From contig CBDBIG010000004.1 of NCBI GenBank assembly GCA_965205845.1, positions 248,001-312,000 of the forward strand: 64,000 nt of DNA, read 5' to 3'. The notes under the pieces were generated by a model. The model worked only from the letters and a program-made list of their open reading frames with translations. It was not told the origin of the DNA and ran no database searches. Source of the stretch: CBDBIG01 sp965205845 [NCBI: bacterium]. GTDB taxonomy: Bacteria > SAR324. A program made the translations under genes and the position numbers. Of this stretch, positions 27,317-36,170 are shown piece by piece (the stretch's first letter is position 1; each line of letters begins with the position of its first letter).

Positions 27317-27952
27317 TTACGGCCGCCTGTGAGAATGGTTTTTAAAGGGAAAAGGCTGAGTAGGCACCGTTTTTATGGGTTCTCCAAGGCGTTTTTGCTG
27401 GGTTTGGATCCATTGCGCCAGTGCCAATGTTTCAGCAGCATTGAGGTTAAAGCGCGTTTCGGTTAACAATACATTGAGCTGGGGAAGCAAGAATGTATAA
27501 AAATGATGGGGCCATGCTGGATCTTGTGGCATGCTGACGTGGTAGCGAATGCTGCCCACCCCCAGCTGACGCCGCCAATGGAGCGTATCGGTCAAGTGGT
27601 TGGGTGTCATGAACAAAAAATCTGCTTCTAACACCTGTACGGGTAACGACACCACTGCCACCCCCACATCGTTGGGGCGCAGCACGCGTGCAGAAATTTT
27701 GCGAACGAGTCGCCCATGAGGGCTTGTCTCAATAAAGGTATGGGAACGCTGAAACACCACCACAAGGTTACTGTTAGCAAGGCTTGGGGTGGGTTGTTTG
27801 GGAAATACCACGGTGATTTGCTGTGTACTCAAGCCAAAATCCCACGAGGCATTCGTGGGCAGACAAGCACCTAAACCCAAGCCAAAAGCGCACCCAAGTA
27901 GACCTTGCTTAAGGTAACGCAACACGGCGTACCATGGGCAGTAGACACACAT
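27317..27952 (-). CDS. hypothetical lipoprotein
   Basis: About 211 residues. A hydrophobic N-terminus ends in a lipobox-like GLGAC (Cys at about 30). The mature part has beta-rich segments (ITVVFPKQPTP; NLVVVFQRSHTFIE) and no motif I recognise. The frame extends to 28000 and would then overlap the rpoZ 3' end. I prefer the internal ATG because it yields a sensible signal sequence, but neither start has a good ribosome binding site. Same strand as rpoZ upstream. Confidence 0.6.
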   Translation of the reverse strand: MCVYCPWYAVLRYLKQGLLGCAFGLGLGACLPTNASWDFGLSTQQITVVFPKQPTPSLANSNLVVVFQRSHTFIETSPHGRLVRKISARVLRPNDVGVAVVSLPVQVLEADFLFMTPNHLTDTLHWRRQLGVGSIRYHVSMPQDPAWPHHFYTFLLPQLNVLLTETRFNLNAAETLALAQWIQTQQKRLGEPIKTVPTQPFPFKNHSHRRP

Positions 27953-27971
27953 ATTCTTGAGGATGGCTGTT

Positions 27972-28271
27972 CTAGTCCAAAGCTCCATCGTCATCGTCAA
28001 TCAGTTCGCTGTCCAGCAACTCCTCAATCGACTCCATGGTATTTTTGTGTTCTTCAACGGGTTTAATGGCAATCATGCCTGCGTTAATTTCAGAAAGGGC
28101 TATGAGGGGTGCCTTGCTATAGGCGGCTTCAACAAGGGGTTTGCGATTTTCGTGATGCAAGGCCTTGGCACGGTGGGCGGCCAGGAGCACTTTTTCAAAC
28201 AAACTAAATTGGGGTACTTTTTCGTGATTTTCAACCAAAGAATGGGACGTTGGGAGGATGCTTTTTGGCAT
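27972..28271 (-). CDS. rpoZ: RNA polymerase omega subunit
   Basis: Small subunit that chaperones beta-prime. About 99 residues from ATG 28271. The diagnostic core FSLFEKVLLAAHRAKAL is followed by PLIALSEINAGMI, matching the VLLAAHRAR and P(V/I)xALREI elements of omega. The tail is very acidic (DSELIDDDDGALD). The frame continues upstream to 28403, but that part has no omega similarity. It is not next to spoT or gmk as in many proteobacteria. Confidence 0.85.
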   Translation of the reverse strand: MPKSILPTSHSLVENHEKVPQFSLFEKVLLAAHRAKALHHENRKPLVEAAYSKAPLIALSEINAGMIAIKPVEEHKNTMESIEELLDSELIDDDDGALD

Positions 28272-28454
28272 AATGCAAGGCTTAATATGAAAGGCTGATT
28301 GGGTTGTAATGATAAAGGGTAGCCATGCTTTGCTGGCAATTGGTCCAATTGGGCTTGGAAATAGGCTGCCTCGAGCCCTATGGTATGTGCTTAAAGGCAC
28401 CAAGCTGTTAGCAAGAATAGGGCAAATGTATTTTTAGCGTCGGTTGGCGGTCTA

Positions 28455-28483
28455 GTTATACCACGTGTGAAAAAATGTATAAC
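28455..28483. promoter_or_regulatory. inverted repeat in the divergent rpoZ / beta-propeller region
   Basis: GTTATAC (28455-28461) and GTATAAC (28477-28483) are perfect inverted arms separated by 15 bp. This could be an operator or part of a divergent promoter. Confidence 0.3.
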
Positions 28484-28710
28484 ACACCACTGTTACAAGA
28501 TTGTTTCTCAAAGCACAACTTAAAAATGATTGCTCTTTGCGCCAAAACCCAGATCATGCAAACGAAACAAGGGCGCGAGGTAAGCTTTGGGGGATAAGGA
28601 TTCGAGACAGCGACATCGATGTGCGTTATCTAAATCCCATGCAAACCACAAATTTCTACAAGCCACATCAACAACAGCCACACACGAAGATATTATCCAT
28701 AAGGCAATCG

Positions 28711-30396
28711 ATGCAGCATTTTTATTTTACAAGATGGGTGAGCGTACTGTGTTTTCTCGTGATTGCCTGGGGGCATGTGCCGTTGGTGTTTTCCTCACCT
28801 CGCCCAAGCCCAAGCCAAACCCCAAGTGAAATGCCAAACCAAGCTGCCTTGAAACAGGCACAAGTGTTCTATAGCCGAGGCTTGAATTTGCAGCGCAAAA
28901 TGCTCACCAAAAAAGCGTTGCTTGCCTACCAGCAAGCATTACGCCTCAACGCAAAGCACGCCCTGGCCCATTATGAAATTGGCTGGAGCTACTGGTTGCT
29001 TGAGCATTGGGATTTTGTGGTCGAGCATTGGCAAACTGCCGAGCAGTTGGGTGCGGTGGCACTCAAACCCGAATTGACAGACTACCTTGCCCTTGCGCGC
29101 CAACGCCAACGGATTCCCGCAGCACCTTTGCAACGCCCTAAAATTGATGCCATGGCACAAGGGGGGGGGTGGCAGGTACGATTAATAGCGCGTTTTCAAC
29201 GCTACAATGCGCAACCCTTACATGCACGCGACGTATTTGATGCCCAGGTGGCCTCGCCTAAGTCGGTCCAATTTTTGCCGACGGGTCAAAAAGTTTATGT
29301 CCAAGCCTTAGAAGGCTACGCAACTTTGGTGTATAACCCTCAAACCCTCAAGCGCATCCGGGTGATTGCGCATCGCTTTGGGGCCAAGCAAGCACCTTTG
29401 TTTTTTCCCGATGCGCACTATACACAAAGGCTGCAAAAGGCGGGGGCACCCAAACCCAACCATCACTTTACAGGCAAACCGGTGGAGGGGGTGCTGAGCC
29501 ACCAAGGACGTTATTTGTGGGTTAGTTTGTATCGGCGGAGCTACGATCCGCTTTCGCAGATGCCTTCTGCCATTTCGGTTATTGACACCCAAACCGATCG
29601 CATTGTCCGGGTTGTGAATACGGGGAGCATTCCTAAATTTTTAGCCCTTTCCCCCGGGCAAAAAAAACTGGCGGTGGTCCACTGGGGTGAAAATACGGTG
29701 GGTATTATTGGACTCGATCCCACCAAAGTAACGGGTGCATCCCAAACATCTGCCGTTCCTCCTTTGTTTAAACATTTGGGAGAATGGGTGGTAGGCCATC
29801 GCCTGCCTTTAAATTTTGGGAAAAAGGTAAACCGTGACCAGCACTGTGGTTTTTGCCTGCGCGGGGCCGTGTTTACTCGAGACGGGCGCCATTTGTTGGT
29901 GGGGCGCATGAGTGGCGGTGGCATTTCGGTGCTCAACACCAAAACGGGACACCATGTGGGAGTGGTGCACGGAAGTAAGCCTTCGCCGCGGCATTTGGTG
30001 CTTGCACGCAATGGGCAGAGTGTATACGTAAGCGCCAATGTCAGCGGTTGGGTCGAGAAGTTTGACGTTGAAACCTTGGTGCAAGCCGCCCACACTGCCA
30101 AAAAAACCATTAAACCAAGCCACCGCGTATACCTTGGTTCTGGGGTGCGCACCATTGCTTTGCACCCCCAACAAAATTTGTTGCTGGCGGTGGTAAATCG
30201 CCGTTCTTTGTTGGTGGGGCTCGATGCAAATACATTGACTAAACACTGGCAAATTAAGGCCAATTCTTACCCCGTGGGCCTGGCTGTATCGCCCGATGGT
30301 GGGCAGGTATGGGTTACCAGTCAGGGGCGCAAATTACGTGGCGGCCATGCCGTGTCGGTGTATGCCCTCACCCAAACCAAGATACCTGCCCGGTGA
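28711..30396 (+). CDS. exported TPR plus YVTN-type beta-propeller protein
   Basis: About 561 residues from ATG 28711 (AAGG 8 nt upstream). A signal peptide covers about 1-30 (hydrophobic FLVIAWGHVPLVFS). A TPR-like pair follows (FYSRGLNLQRKMLTKKALLAYQ; AHYEIGWSYWLLEHW). The rest is a repeated beta-propeller pattern (AISVIDTQTDRIVRVV; ISVLNTKTGHHVGVV; YPVGLAVSPDGGQVWV) like YVTN/lactonase-type propellers. A CGFC pair lies in the middle. Probably periplasmic, with an unknown binding role. A longer in-frame start at 28501 is open but lacks signal-peptide logic. Confidence 0.8.
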   Translation: MQHFYFTRWVSVLCFLVIAWGHVPLVFSSPRPSPSQTPSEMPNQAALKQAQVFYSRGLNLQRKMLTKKALLAYQQALRLNAKHALAHYEIGWSYWLLEHWDFVVEHWQTAEQLGAVALKPELTDYLALARQRQRIPAAPLQRPKIDAMAQGGGWQVRLIARFQRYNAQPLHARDVFDAQVASPKSVQFLPTGQKVYVQALEGYATLVYNPQTLKRIRVIAHRFGAKQAPLFFPDAHYTQRLQKAGAPKPNHHFTGKPVEGVLSHQGRYLWVSLYRRSYDPLSQMPSAISVIDTQTDRIVRVVNTGSIPKFLALSPGQKKLAVVHWGENTVGIIGLDPTKVTGASQTSAVPPLFKHLGEWVVGHRLPLNFGKKVNRDQHCGFCLRGAVFTRDGRHLLVGRMSGGGISVLNTKTGHHVGVVHGSKPSPRHLVLARNGQSVYVSANVSGWVEKFDVETLVQAAHTAKKTIKPSHRVYLGSGVRTIALHPQQNLLLAVVNRRSLLVGLDANTLTKHWQIKANSYPVGLAVSPDGGQVWVTSQGRKLRGGHAVSVYALTQTKIPAR

Positions 30397-30490
30397 TGAA
30401 CTGCCTGCTTTGCCCAAACCATAGGGGATCGACAGCGCAAAAAACGCCCCCTTTGCTTTTAGGGTGTGCCACATCCATATAGCCCTTGTT

Positions 30491-31360
30491 TTAGGGCAGA
30501 ATACCGGCACCCTTTACCCACCAGTCTAAATGCTGGCTGGCAATGCGTTTTTGGGCAGCATGACGGGCAGCAGAGCTCTCAAAAACGCCCAGCATGGTCG
30601 ACCCTGTACCGCTCATTACCACCCCTAGGGCACCGTTTCCGATCAAGGTTTGTTGAACGCTGCTTAAAATGGGGTAACGCGCCACGGCTTGTGCTTGAAA
30701 AGTGTTGCTTAAAATGGCACATACATCTGCCGCGGTGTGCAACGTGGGTGGCTGTGCAGGCGGGCTGTTTGAGGGTTTAACCCAACCATACGCCTGGGCG
30801 GTTGAAATCGAAATGGGTGGTGTAATCAGCAGCAATTCCAAGCAGGGAAAAGGCTTTGCCAAGGGTTGCAACCGTTCACCACGCCCAAAAGCCCAACTGG
30901 GGGTAGGGTTTAAAAAAAAAGGGACATCAGAGCCTAACTCTGCTGCCAGCAAATGCAAGGTTTGTACGCTTAAAGGCAACCCATACAAGCGGTTTAAACC
31001 CTGTAGTACCCCTGCTGCATTTCCACTGCCACCGCCCAAGCCAGCCCCCACGGGAATGTGTTTGCTAAGCGTGATATGCAGTGCGCTGGCAATGCCACTG
31101 GCTTTGGCAAAGGCGTAAGCCGCTTGGGTTGCTAAATTTTTTGGGATCGTGCCCAAGTCAAAAGGGGTTTTACACACCAAATTGACCCCAGGTTGTGCGA
31201 CCCGTTTCAAGCGTATTTCATCAAATACACGCAAACCAACCAACACACCTTCTACCTCGTGAAAAGAATCGGAGCGTTTATGTAACACATTCCAGCATAA
31301 AGTGGCTTTTGCAGGCGTTTTTAGGGTTAATTCTACTTGAAATTGTGTGCCATTTTGCAT
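30491..31360 (-). CDS. ispE: 4-diphosphocytidyl-2-C-methyl-D-erythritol kinase
   Basis: GHMP kinase of the non-mevalonate isoprenoid pathway. 289 residues. PAK with the active-site lysine K18, SFHEVEGV, the ATP loop PVGAGLGGGSGNAAG and ELGSDVPFFL with the catalytic Asp are visible. The C-terminal GVVMSGTGSTMLGVF matches the family's MSGSGATVFGLF motif. The GNAA variation of the usual SSDAA is noted. Single gene; usual neighbours (lolB, prs) are not present. Confidence 0.95.
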   Translation of the reverse strand: MQNGTQFQVELTLKTPAKATLCWNVLHKRSDSFHEVEGVLVGLRVFDEIRLKRVAQPGVNLVCKTPFDLGTIPKNLATQAAYAFAKASGIASALHITLSKHIPVGAGLGGGSGNAAGVLQGLNRLYGLPLSVQTLHLLAAELGSDVPFFLNPTPSWAFGRGERLQPLAKPFPCLELLLITPPISISTAQAYGWVKPSNSPPAQPPTLHTAADVCAILSNTFQAQAVARYPILSSVQQTLIGNGALGVVMSGTGSTMLGVFESSAARHAAQKRIASQHLDWWVKGAGILP

Positions 31361-31683
31361 ACGGTTGTGGCCAACGAATGTATTTTTTAAAAAATACCAT
31401 CATATTGGTTTATGAGGTGTTTTCCTAGTGTTCGAGCATGCCATTCCTATGGATAAGGGAGCGTGTTTTTGCTTGTCGTCTTTTGGGCTGCAAGGCAGTG
31501 CAATCCTATTTAAGCCCTCTTAATGGATGCGGTAATTGGGCTTTACGGTAGAATCGGGGCATACCTAAGGTGGTTTTTCACCTTGGTTTGGTGACGCTGG
31601 GGTGGCTTTGTGTAAGCGCGTAAAAGTCGCAACGGTTGGCGCGTCCTTAGGTTTATATCACTTTTGAAAAATATAAGGGGGTC
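31361..31683. other. intergenic region upstream of the CarD-like gene
   Basis: Divergent promoter region between ispE and the CarD-like regulator. No gene seen. Confidence 0.45.
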
Positions 31684-31695
31684 TTGAAAAAGCCG

Positions 31696-32247
31696 ATGAA
31701 TACAAAAAATATGGTGCCTTTTGAGGTGGGTGAACAGGTGGTTTACCCACAGTATGGCCTTGGTGACGTCGTGCAAATTGTAGAGAAGCAAATTGGCGAG
31801 ATTAGAGCCCACTTTTATCGGGTTAAGTTTTCGGTTCAGCAAGTGGAGATTCTCATTCCTGTGAACACAGCCTTTGAAAAAGGCTTACGCAAAATTATGT
31901 GCGAAGAGGAAACCGAGTGTGTGCTAGACAGCCTTTCATCCCCTGTAAAACCCATGTCTGCCATGTTGTGGAGGCGTTGGCGCAAAGAAACCCAGCGGCA
32001 TATCAAGTCGAGCAATCCCATTGAGCTAGCCAAAATTTACCGCCATCTCGTTTCAATGGTAGAAGATCAGCGCAAGGAAATTTCTTTTACAGAGCGCAAA
32101 ATACTGAGCCAAATTGAACAAATTTTGTGTGGTGAGATTTCTGCGTGCAAGGAGATTTCTCAAGAGGACGCCTTGGTGTTGATGAAAGATCACGTTGCCG
32201 CGTCGAGACCGAGTGCCCATCCCATGCGTGAAGCGGTGGCGGAATAG
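31696..32247 (+). CDS. CarD-family transcriptional regulator
   Basis: Binds the RNA polymerase beta lobe and stabilises open complexes, typically at rRNA promoters. About 183 residues. The N-terminal Tudor-like domain has FEVGEQVVYPQYGLGDVVQI and VEILIPVNT. The C-terminal helical region (RRWRKETQRHIKSSNPIELAKIYR; FTERKILSQIEQIL) is the DNA-minor-groove binding domain. ATG 31696 lies 14 nt after AAGGGGG; a TTG at 31684 is the alternative. Alone in its transcription unit. Confidence 0.9.
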   Translation: MNTKNMVPFEVGEQVVYPQYGLGDVVQIVEKQIGEIRAHFYRVKFSVQQVEILIPVNTAFEKGLRKIMCEEETECVLDSLSSPVKPMSAMLWRRWRKETQRHIKSSNPIELAKIYRHLVSMVEDQRKEISFTERKILSQIEQILCGEISACKEISQEDALVLMKDHVAASRPSAHPMREAVAE

Positions 32248-32437
32248 GCAAGGCTGCGCCTTGCAAGGTTGTTTTTAGAAATAACCCTCTGTGCGAGAGG
32301 CCTTGGGTGCCGCGTTTTTTGAACACATTTTGTGTGGTGAGGTTTTTGCGTGCAAAAGCGCAGCGGGGTGTGCCTTTTTCCTCCCTGATTACAAGCGCAC
32401 AGCACCCTTGCCCCCAAACCCTACGCTAGGTGAACTT

Positions 32438-33697
32438 CTAAGAGGATTGCTTGGCGGCGGTGCCTGGATTTAAGGCAATACTATTGGGCAGACTTAATGC
32501 GGCCCCCAAGCCCAATACGGCAAAGATACCCAGTACCACGTATAGTGCCACAAATCCCCGCCATGCATGCATGCTGGCAATTAACGGGGCTGCCAAAGAA
32601 CCCACCGAGAAAGACACCACGTACTTTACCGCATAGGCGCGGCTGCGCCAACTGCTGTGAGAAATTCGGGCGATCAAAACATCGTTTAAAGGCACCTGCC
32701 CAAAAATAAAAAACATGGCGAAAGCCCCCAGGATAATCACCTGGATGCCTTGGGCCTGTGCTAAAAAAAACAATAACGGTGCTTGAAGCCCTACCACCAA
32801 TATGAGTATTTTGCGCAGCATTCCACGGTCGATCCATATCCCCATTACAATTTGCCCAAACGCTGCAAACACCAACACCGCAAAGGCCCAATAACCTGCC
32901 GAGGTTGCCAAACTGCTTAGAGAGTTGGAGGGGTCCGCCAAAAGGCGCTCTGAAAATAGCCTTGGCAATGAGAGGGTGGTGGATTGGAATATCGTCGCCC
33001 CGCAGGCACCAACCAACAAGGCAATGGCAAAACTTTTTAAAAACAACTTTTTATCAAGGCCCGAATCGGTTGTATTGGTATTTTGTTGTGCATTTTGGGC
33101 AGGGGGTTCGGGCGCTAGAGCAGGTTTTTTCTTGTGCACTGCCATCAGCATAAGACCATACCCCAAGCCTAGGCTAAGGCATAAGGCCCCAGGGGCAAAA
33201 AACACCATGCGCCAGTGAGAATGCTGAATGAGCCAACCTGCTAGGAGTGCGGATGAGGCAACCCCTATGTTGCCAAACACGCCATTGATGGCTAAAGAAG
33301 CGCCGACGCGCTTTTTTTGTTCAACCAACATCGCCAAACCGACGGGATGGTAAATGGAAGCAAAAAAGCCAATGGCAAACACCGCAATAGCCATTTGCAA
33401 AGGGCTATTGGTTAACCCCGCTCCAATACAGGCCACTCCAATCCCTGAAAAAAACACCAGCAACATGCCCTGCCTATTCCAGCGATCGCCCAACCAACCC
33501 GCCAGTATGCTGGCAAAGCCAAAGGCCGCCAAACCAGGGGTGGCAAGGGCAATAAGGCTTGAATAGGGCATTTCCCATTCTCGCTCTAAAATAAGGGCGG
33601 CCACTGCGGGAAACAGCAAAATGACAAGGTGGTCTACAAAGTGTCCTATATTTAAAAAACCCAGTTGCCATTTGCTCGTGTGCTGCATAACAGTCAT
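32438..33697 (-). CDS. MFS transporter
   Basis: 419 residues with about 12 hydrophobic segments and a hydrophilic loop after the sixth (KKKPALAPEPPAQ). GWLGDRWNRQGML after the second helix is the major-facilitator motif A equivalent. The N-terminal GFLNIGHFVDHLVILLFPAVAALI recalls the Fsr (fosmidomycin-resistance) branch, but the substrate cannot be assigned. Inner membrane. It converges with the CarD-like gene. No nearby partner genes indicate a substrate. Confidence 0.88.
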   Translation of the reverse strand: MTVMQHTSKWQLGFLNIGHFVDHLVILLFPAVAALILEREWEMPYSSLIALATPGLAAFGFASILAGWLGDRWNRQGMLLVFFSGIGVACIGAGLTNSPLQMAIAVFAIGFFASIYHPVGLAMLVEQKKRVGASLAINGVFGNIGVASSALLAGWLIQHSHWRMVFFAPGALCLSLGLGYGLMLMAVHKKKPALAPEPPAQNAQQNTNTTDSGLDKKLFLKSFAIALLVGACGATIFQSTTLSLPRLFSERLLADPSNSLSSLATSAGYWAFAVLVFAAFGQIVMGIWIDRGMLRKILILVVGLQAPLLFFLAQAQGIQVIILGAFAMFFIFGQVPLNDVLIARISHSSWRSRAYAVKYVVSFSVGSLAAPLIASMHAWRGFVALYVVLGIFAVLGLGAALSLPNSIALNPGTAAKQSS

Positions 33698-33783
33698 CCC
33701 AATTTAATTTTTAAATGGTAAAAACACCGTAAGGTTATGCGGGTAAAATACACAAGGGGTTTTAAGGTGTTTGCAGTTGGCAT

Positions 33784-35106
33784 CTAAAATTCAATACCGT
33801 CAGGGAGACTTAAACCTGCACGCGTCAGCAATTCACGGGCAATGGAAAGGATGCTTTGGTTAAAGTGCTCTAAGCGGTTTTCCTCCCAAGCAATACGCCC
33901 TTTTTGCCCCAGTTTGATGAGCATAGCCATGCTGCTGTCCGTTGCAGGTTGACATTGCAGCCAGCGTTGAAACTGGCACAGTTCTAAAAAAAAGGTCCGG
34001 TGCCCTTGACTTTCGCGGGTGTAAAAGCGATTGCAAAGTAAATTGGCCTGTTTAAAAATGCTCCTGGGCTCGAGCAACCAACGATGATTGCGCACTTTGC
34101 CCCGAATAATAGGTCTGCCCCCCAAAGAGCGCTCCTGAAACACGGGTTCTATGGCCAACTGGCAAACCCCCTGTTGGAGCATGTTAATGAAAAAGCGGAT
34201 ATCGCTCATGACGTTTGCACTGCGTTCTGCAGTGGGCATGGTTTTTGCGATTTTTTCGCGCAAACGCTTAAAGCGTAGATGCAAAATGGGGCGTGGGGTA
34301 AACGGGCGGTTATTTAAGCGCCATGTATCCACTTGCCAGCGGATAGCACCCCGTTCGCGAAAAGGCTCGCCCTCAATCAAGTCAGGGCTGGTGTTTTGCT
34401 GAATGCGTCCGGTTAACTCAAGGGCAGAAGACATAAAAACGTGTAATGCATTGCCGTTCCATGCGCTAATGAGGCGATTAAGCAGGGGTTCCCATGCCAG
34501 CATGGTTTCAAAAATTCTGCGTTCTGCGGGCGCCCATTCTTGCAAAGGGGGAGAAGGCCAATGTGGATGCCAATGCCCATTTTCATCGAGGTCGGAATGA
34601 TTATCGTCGTAGGCTTGTTGATATTTATCTGCCAACAGTGCCCAAACTCCAAGCCCGCGAGACATTTGGCTGGCTTGAACCATGGCCTCATCGCAAGCAT
34701 GGCTGCTGGGGCGGCGGGTATCAGGTTGGTTTAGTGGCTGAATGTACTGTAATAAACGTGCTTTTTGTGCCTCAAAAAAGCGCAAAAAAATCTCTAACTG
34801 CAGTGGTTGTTTTTTTTGGGTGTTTTTGGGGACGCCGCATAAGTCAATCTGGCATTTTGCTTCCAGTTCAATGCCGCGATAGAATGCGCCTGGGGGCAAG
34901 CCTTCTGCGGAGCAGCGAATGGGGAGCATTGCCTCGCCGCTCAAAGCATACTCCCAGCTGGTTAAAGCACGCTCCGCCGCTGCGTTAACCAATGATTGGC
35001 GCAGCGCTAAAACGTGCTCTTCAAAACGCAGCAAAAGTTGCTCAAGGGTTTCTTGTTTTAAGGGGGGCGATTCGTGCATGGTAAGGCCAAATAAAGCGGT
35101 TTCCAT
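33784..35106 (-). CDS. hypothetical protein (440 aa), unknown function
   Basis: From ATG 35106 (AGGG 7 nt upstream; the frame remains open to 35250). Mainly helical and soluble, with a leading HExP segment and a Trp/His-rich patch (GHWHPHWPSPP). The C-terminal 200 residues are Arg-rich (LHLRFKRLREKIAK; RSIFKQANLLCNRFYTRESQGHR). No signal peptide, membrane segment or known motif. Codon use is like its neighbours. Real gene by length and ribosome binding site; no function can be offered. Confidence 0.65.
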   Translation of the reverse strand: METALFGLTMHESPPLKQETLEQLLLRFEEHVLALRQSLVNAAAERALTSWEYALSGEAMLPIRCSAEGLPPGAFYRGIELEAKCQIDLCGVPKNTQKKQPLQLEIFLRFFEAQKARLLQYIQPLNQPDTRRPSSHACDEAMVQASQMSRGLGVWALLADKYQQAYDDNHSDLDENGHWHPHWPSPPLQEWAPAERRIFETMLAWEPLLNRLISAWNGNALHVFMSSALELTGRIQQNTSPDLIEGEPFRERGAIRWQVDTWRLNNRPFTPRPILHLRFKRLREKIAKTMPTAERSANVMSDIRFFINMLQQGVCQLAIEPVFQERSLGGRPIIRGKVRNHRWLLEPRSIFKQANLLCNRFYTRESQGHRTFFLELCQFQRWLQCQPATDSSMAMLIKLGQKGRIAWEENRLEHFNQSILSIARELLTRAGLSLPDGIEF

Positions 35107-35586
35107 AGGAAGCCCTACCTTGTGATGGTGCTCGTTACAAACGAGCCAAGCAGCTGAGCAACAGCTGTTCGATATGTGCAATGCACACAGCCTACCACAC
35201 ATGATAACCTTGTTGGATAGAAATTTACCTAACAAGAGCGCATACCCCATGAAATGACCACCCTTGGATTCTGCACGGTCTGTTGTTTAGAGCACCACCC
35301 GCGTTTCAAGCGAACAACCCACGCGCACTTGGCCAAGCGACCAAACCTCAGATGCAGGGAATTTACAAGTGGCAATGAACGGGTTGCATCCCCTATGGGC
35401 GTCTGCGTGAGGACGAGGAGGCTGGTAACCAAAAGCGGGATTCGGCAGTCCCCACCGTAACTTTTGCTAAGGTCGGCGGTGACGCCTTGGCGTTATGGGC
35501 ACTCAAATGAGGCCATTAACCCCTTGGCTGCGCCAGCGTGGGGGAGTTTGCCTGCTCTCACCAAATCCAAAGGCCCCTCAAGGGAG
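35107..35586. other. intergenic region before the 69-bp array
   Basis: No gene seen; short frames lack ribosome binding sites. Confidence 0.45.
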
Positions 35587-36062
35587 GGGGTTCGCACCTC
35601 ACCTGGCAGGCAAAGGTGCTTTGATTTTATGCGAACGCAGCGCAATTCGAAGGACGGGGTCCGCACCTCACCTGGCAGGCAAAGGTGCTTTGATTTTATG
35701 CGAACGCAGCGCAATTCGAAGGACGGGGTCCGCACCTCACCTGGCAGGCAAAGGTGCTTTGATTTTATGCGAACGCAGCGCAATTCGAAGGACGGGGTCC
35801 GCACCTCACCTGGCAGGCAAAGGTGCTTTGATTTTATGCGAACGCAGCGCAATTCGAAGGACGGGGTTCGCACCTCACCTGGCAGGCAAAGGTGCTTTGC
35901 TTTTACGCGAACGCAGCGCAATTCGAAGGACGGGGTTCGCACCTCACCTGGCAGGCAAAGGTGCTTTGCTTTTACGCGAACGCAGCGCAATTCGAAGGAC
36001 GGGGTTCGCACCTCACCTGGCAGGCAAAGGTGCTTTGCTTTTACGCGAACGCAGCGCAATTT
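35587..36062. repeat. 69-bp tandem array, 7 copies
   Basis: Units begin GGGGTTCGCACC or GGGGTCCGCACC at 35587, 35656, 35725, 35794, 35863, 35932 and 36001. Four early copies have GATTTTATGC and the later three GCTTTTACGC. Because 69 is divisible by three, long frames stay open on both strands: 236 and 259 codons on the plus strand, and 205 on the minus strand with a 23-residue repeat. None has a convincing start, so I treat the array as non-coding. Confidence 0.95.
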
Positions 36063-36170
36063 TTTGCGTATCACAAACGTTTCATTGCTGCCTGGCGCAC
36101 CCCAATGCAAAGCGGGGCTTTGCTTTTCTTATCGCTCCCAGCAATGGAGATCTTCAGCGATTTATGCGCT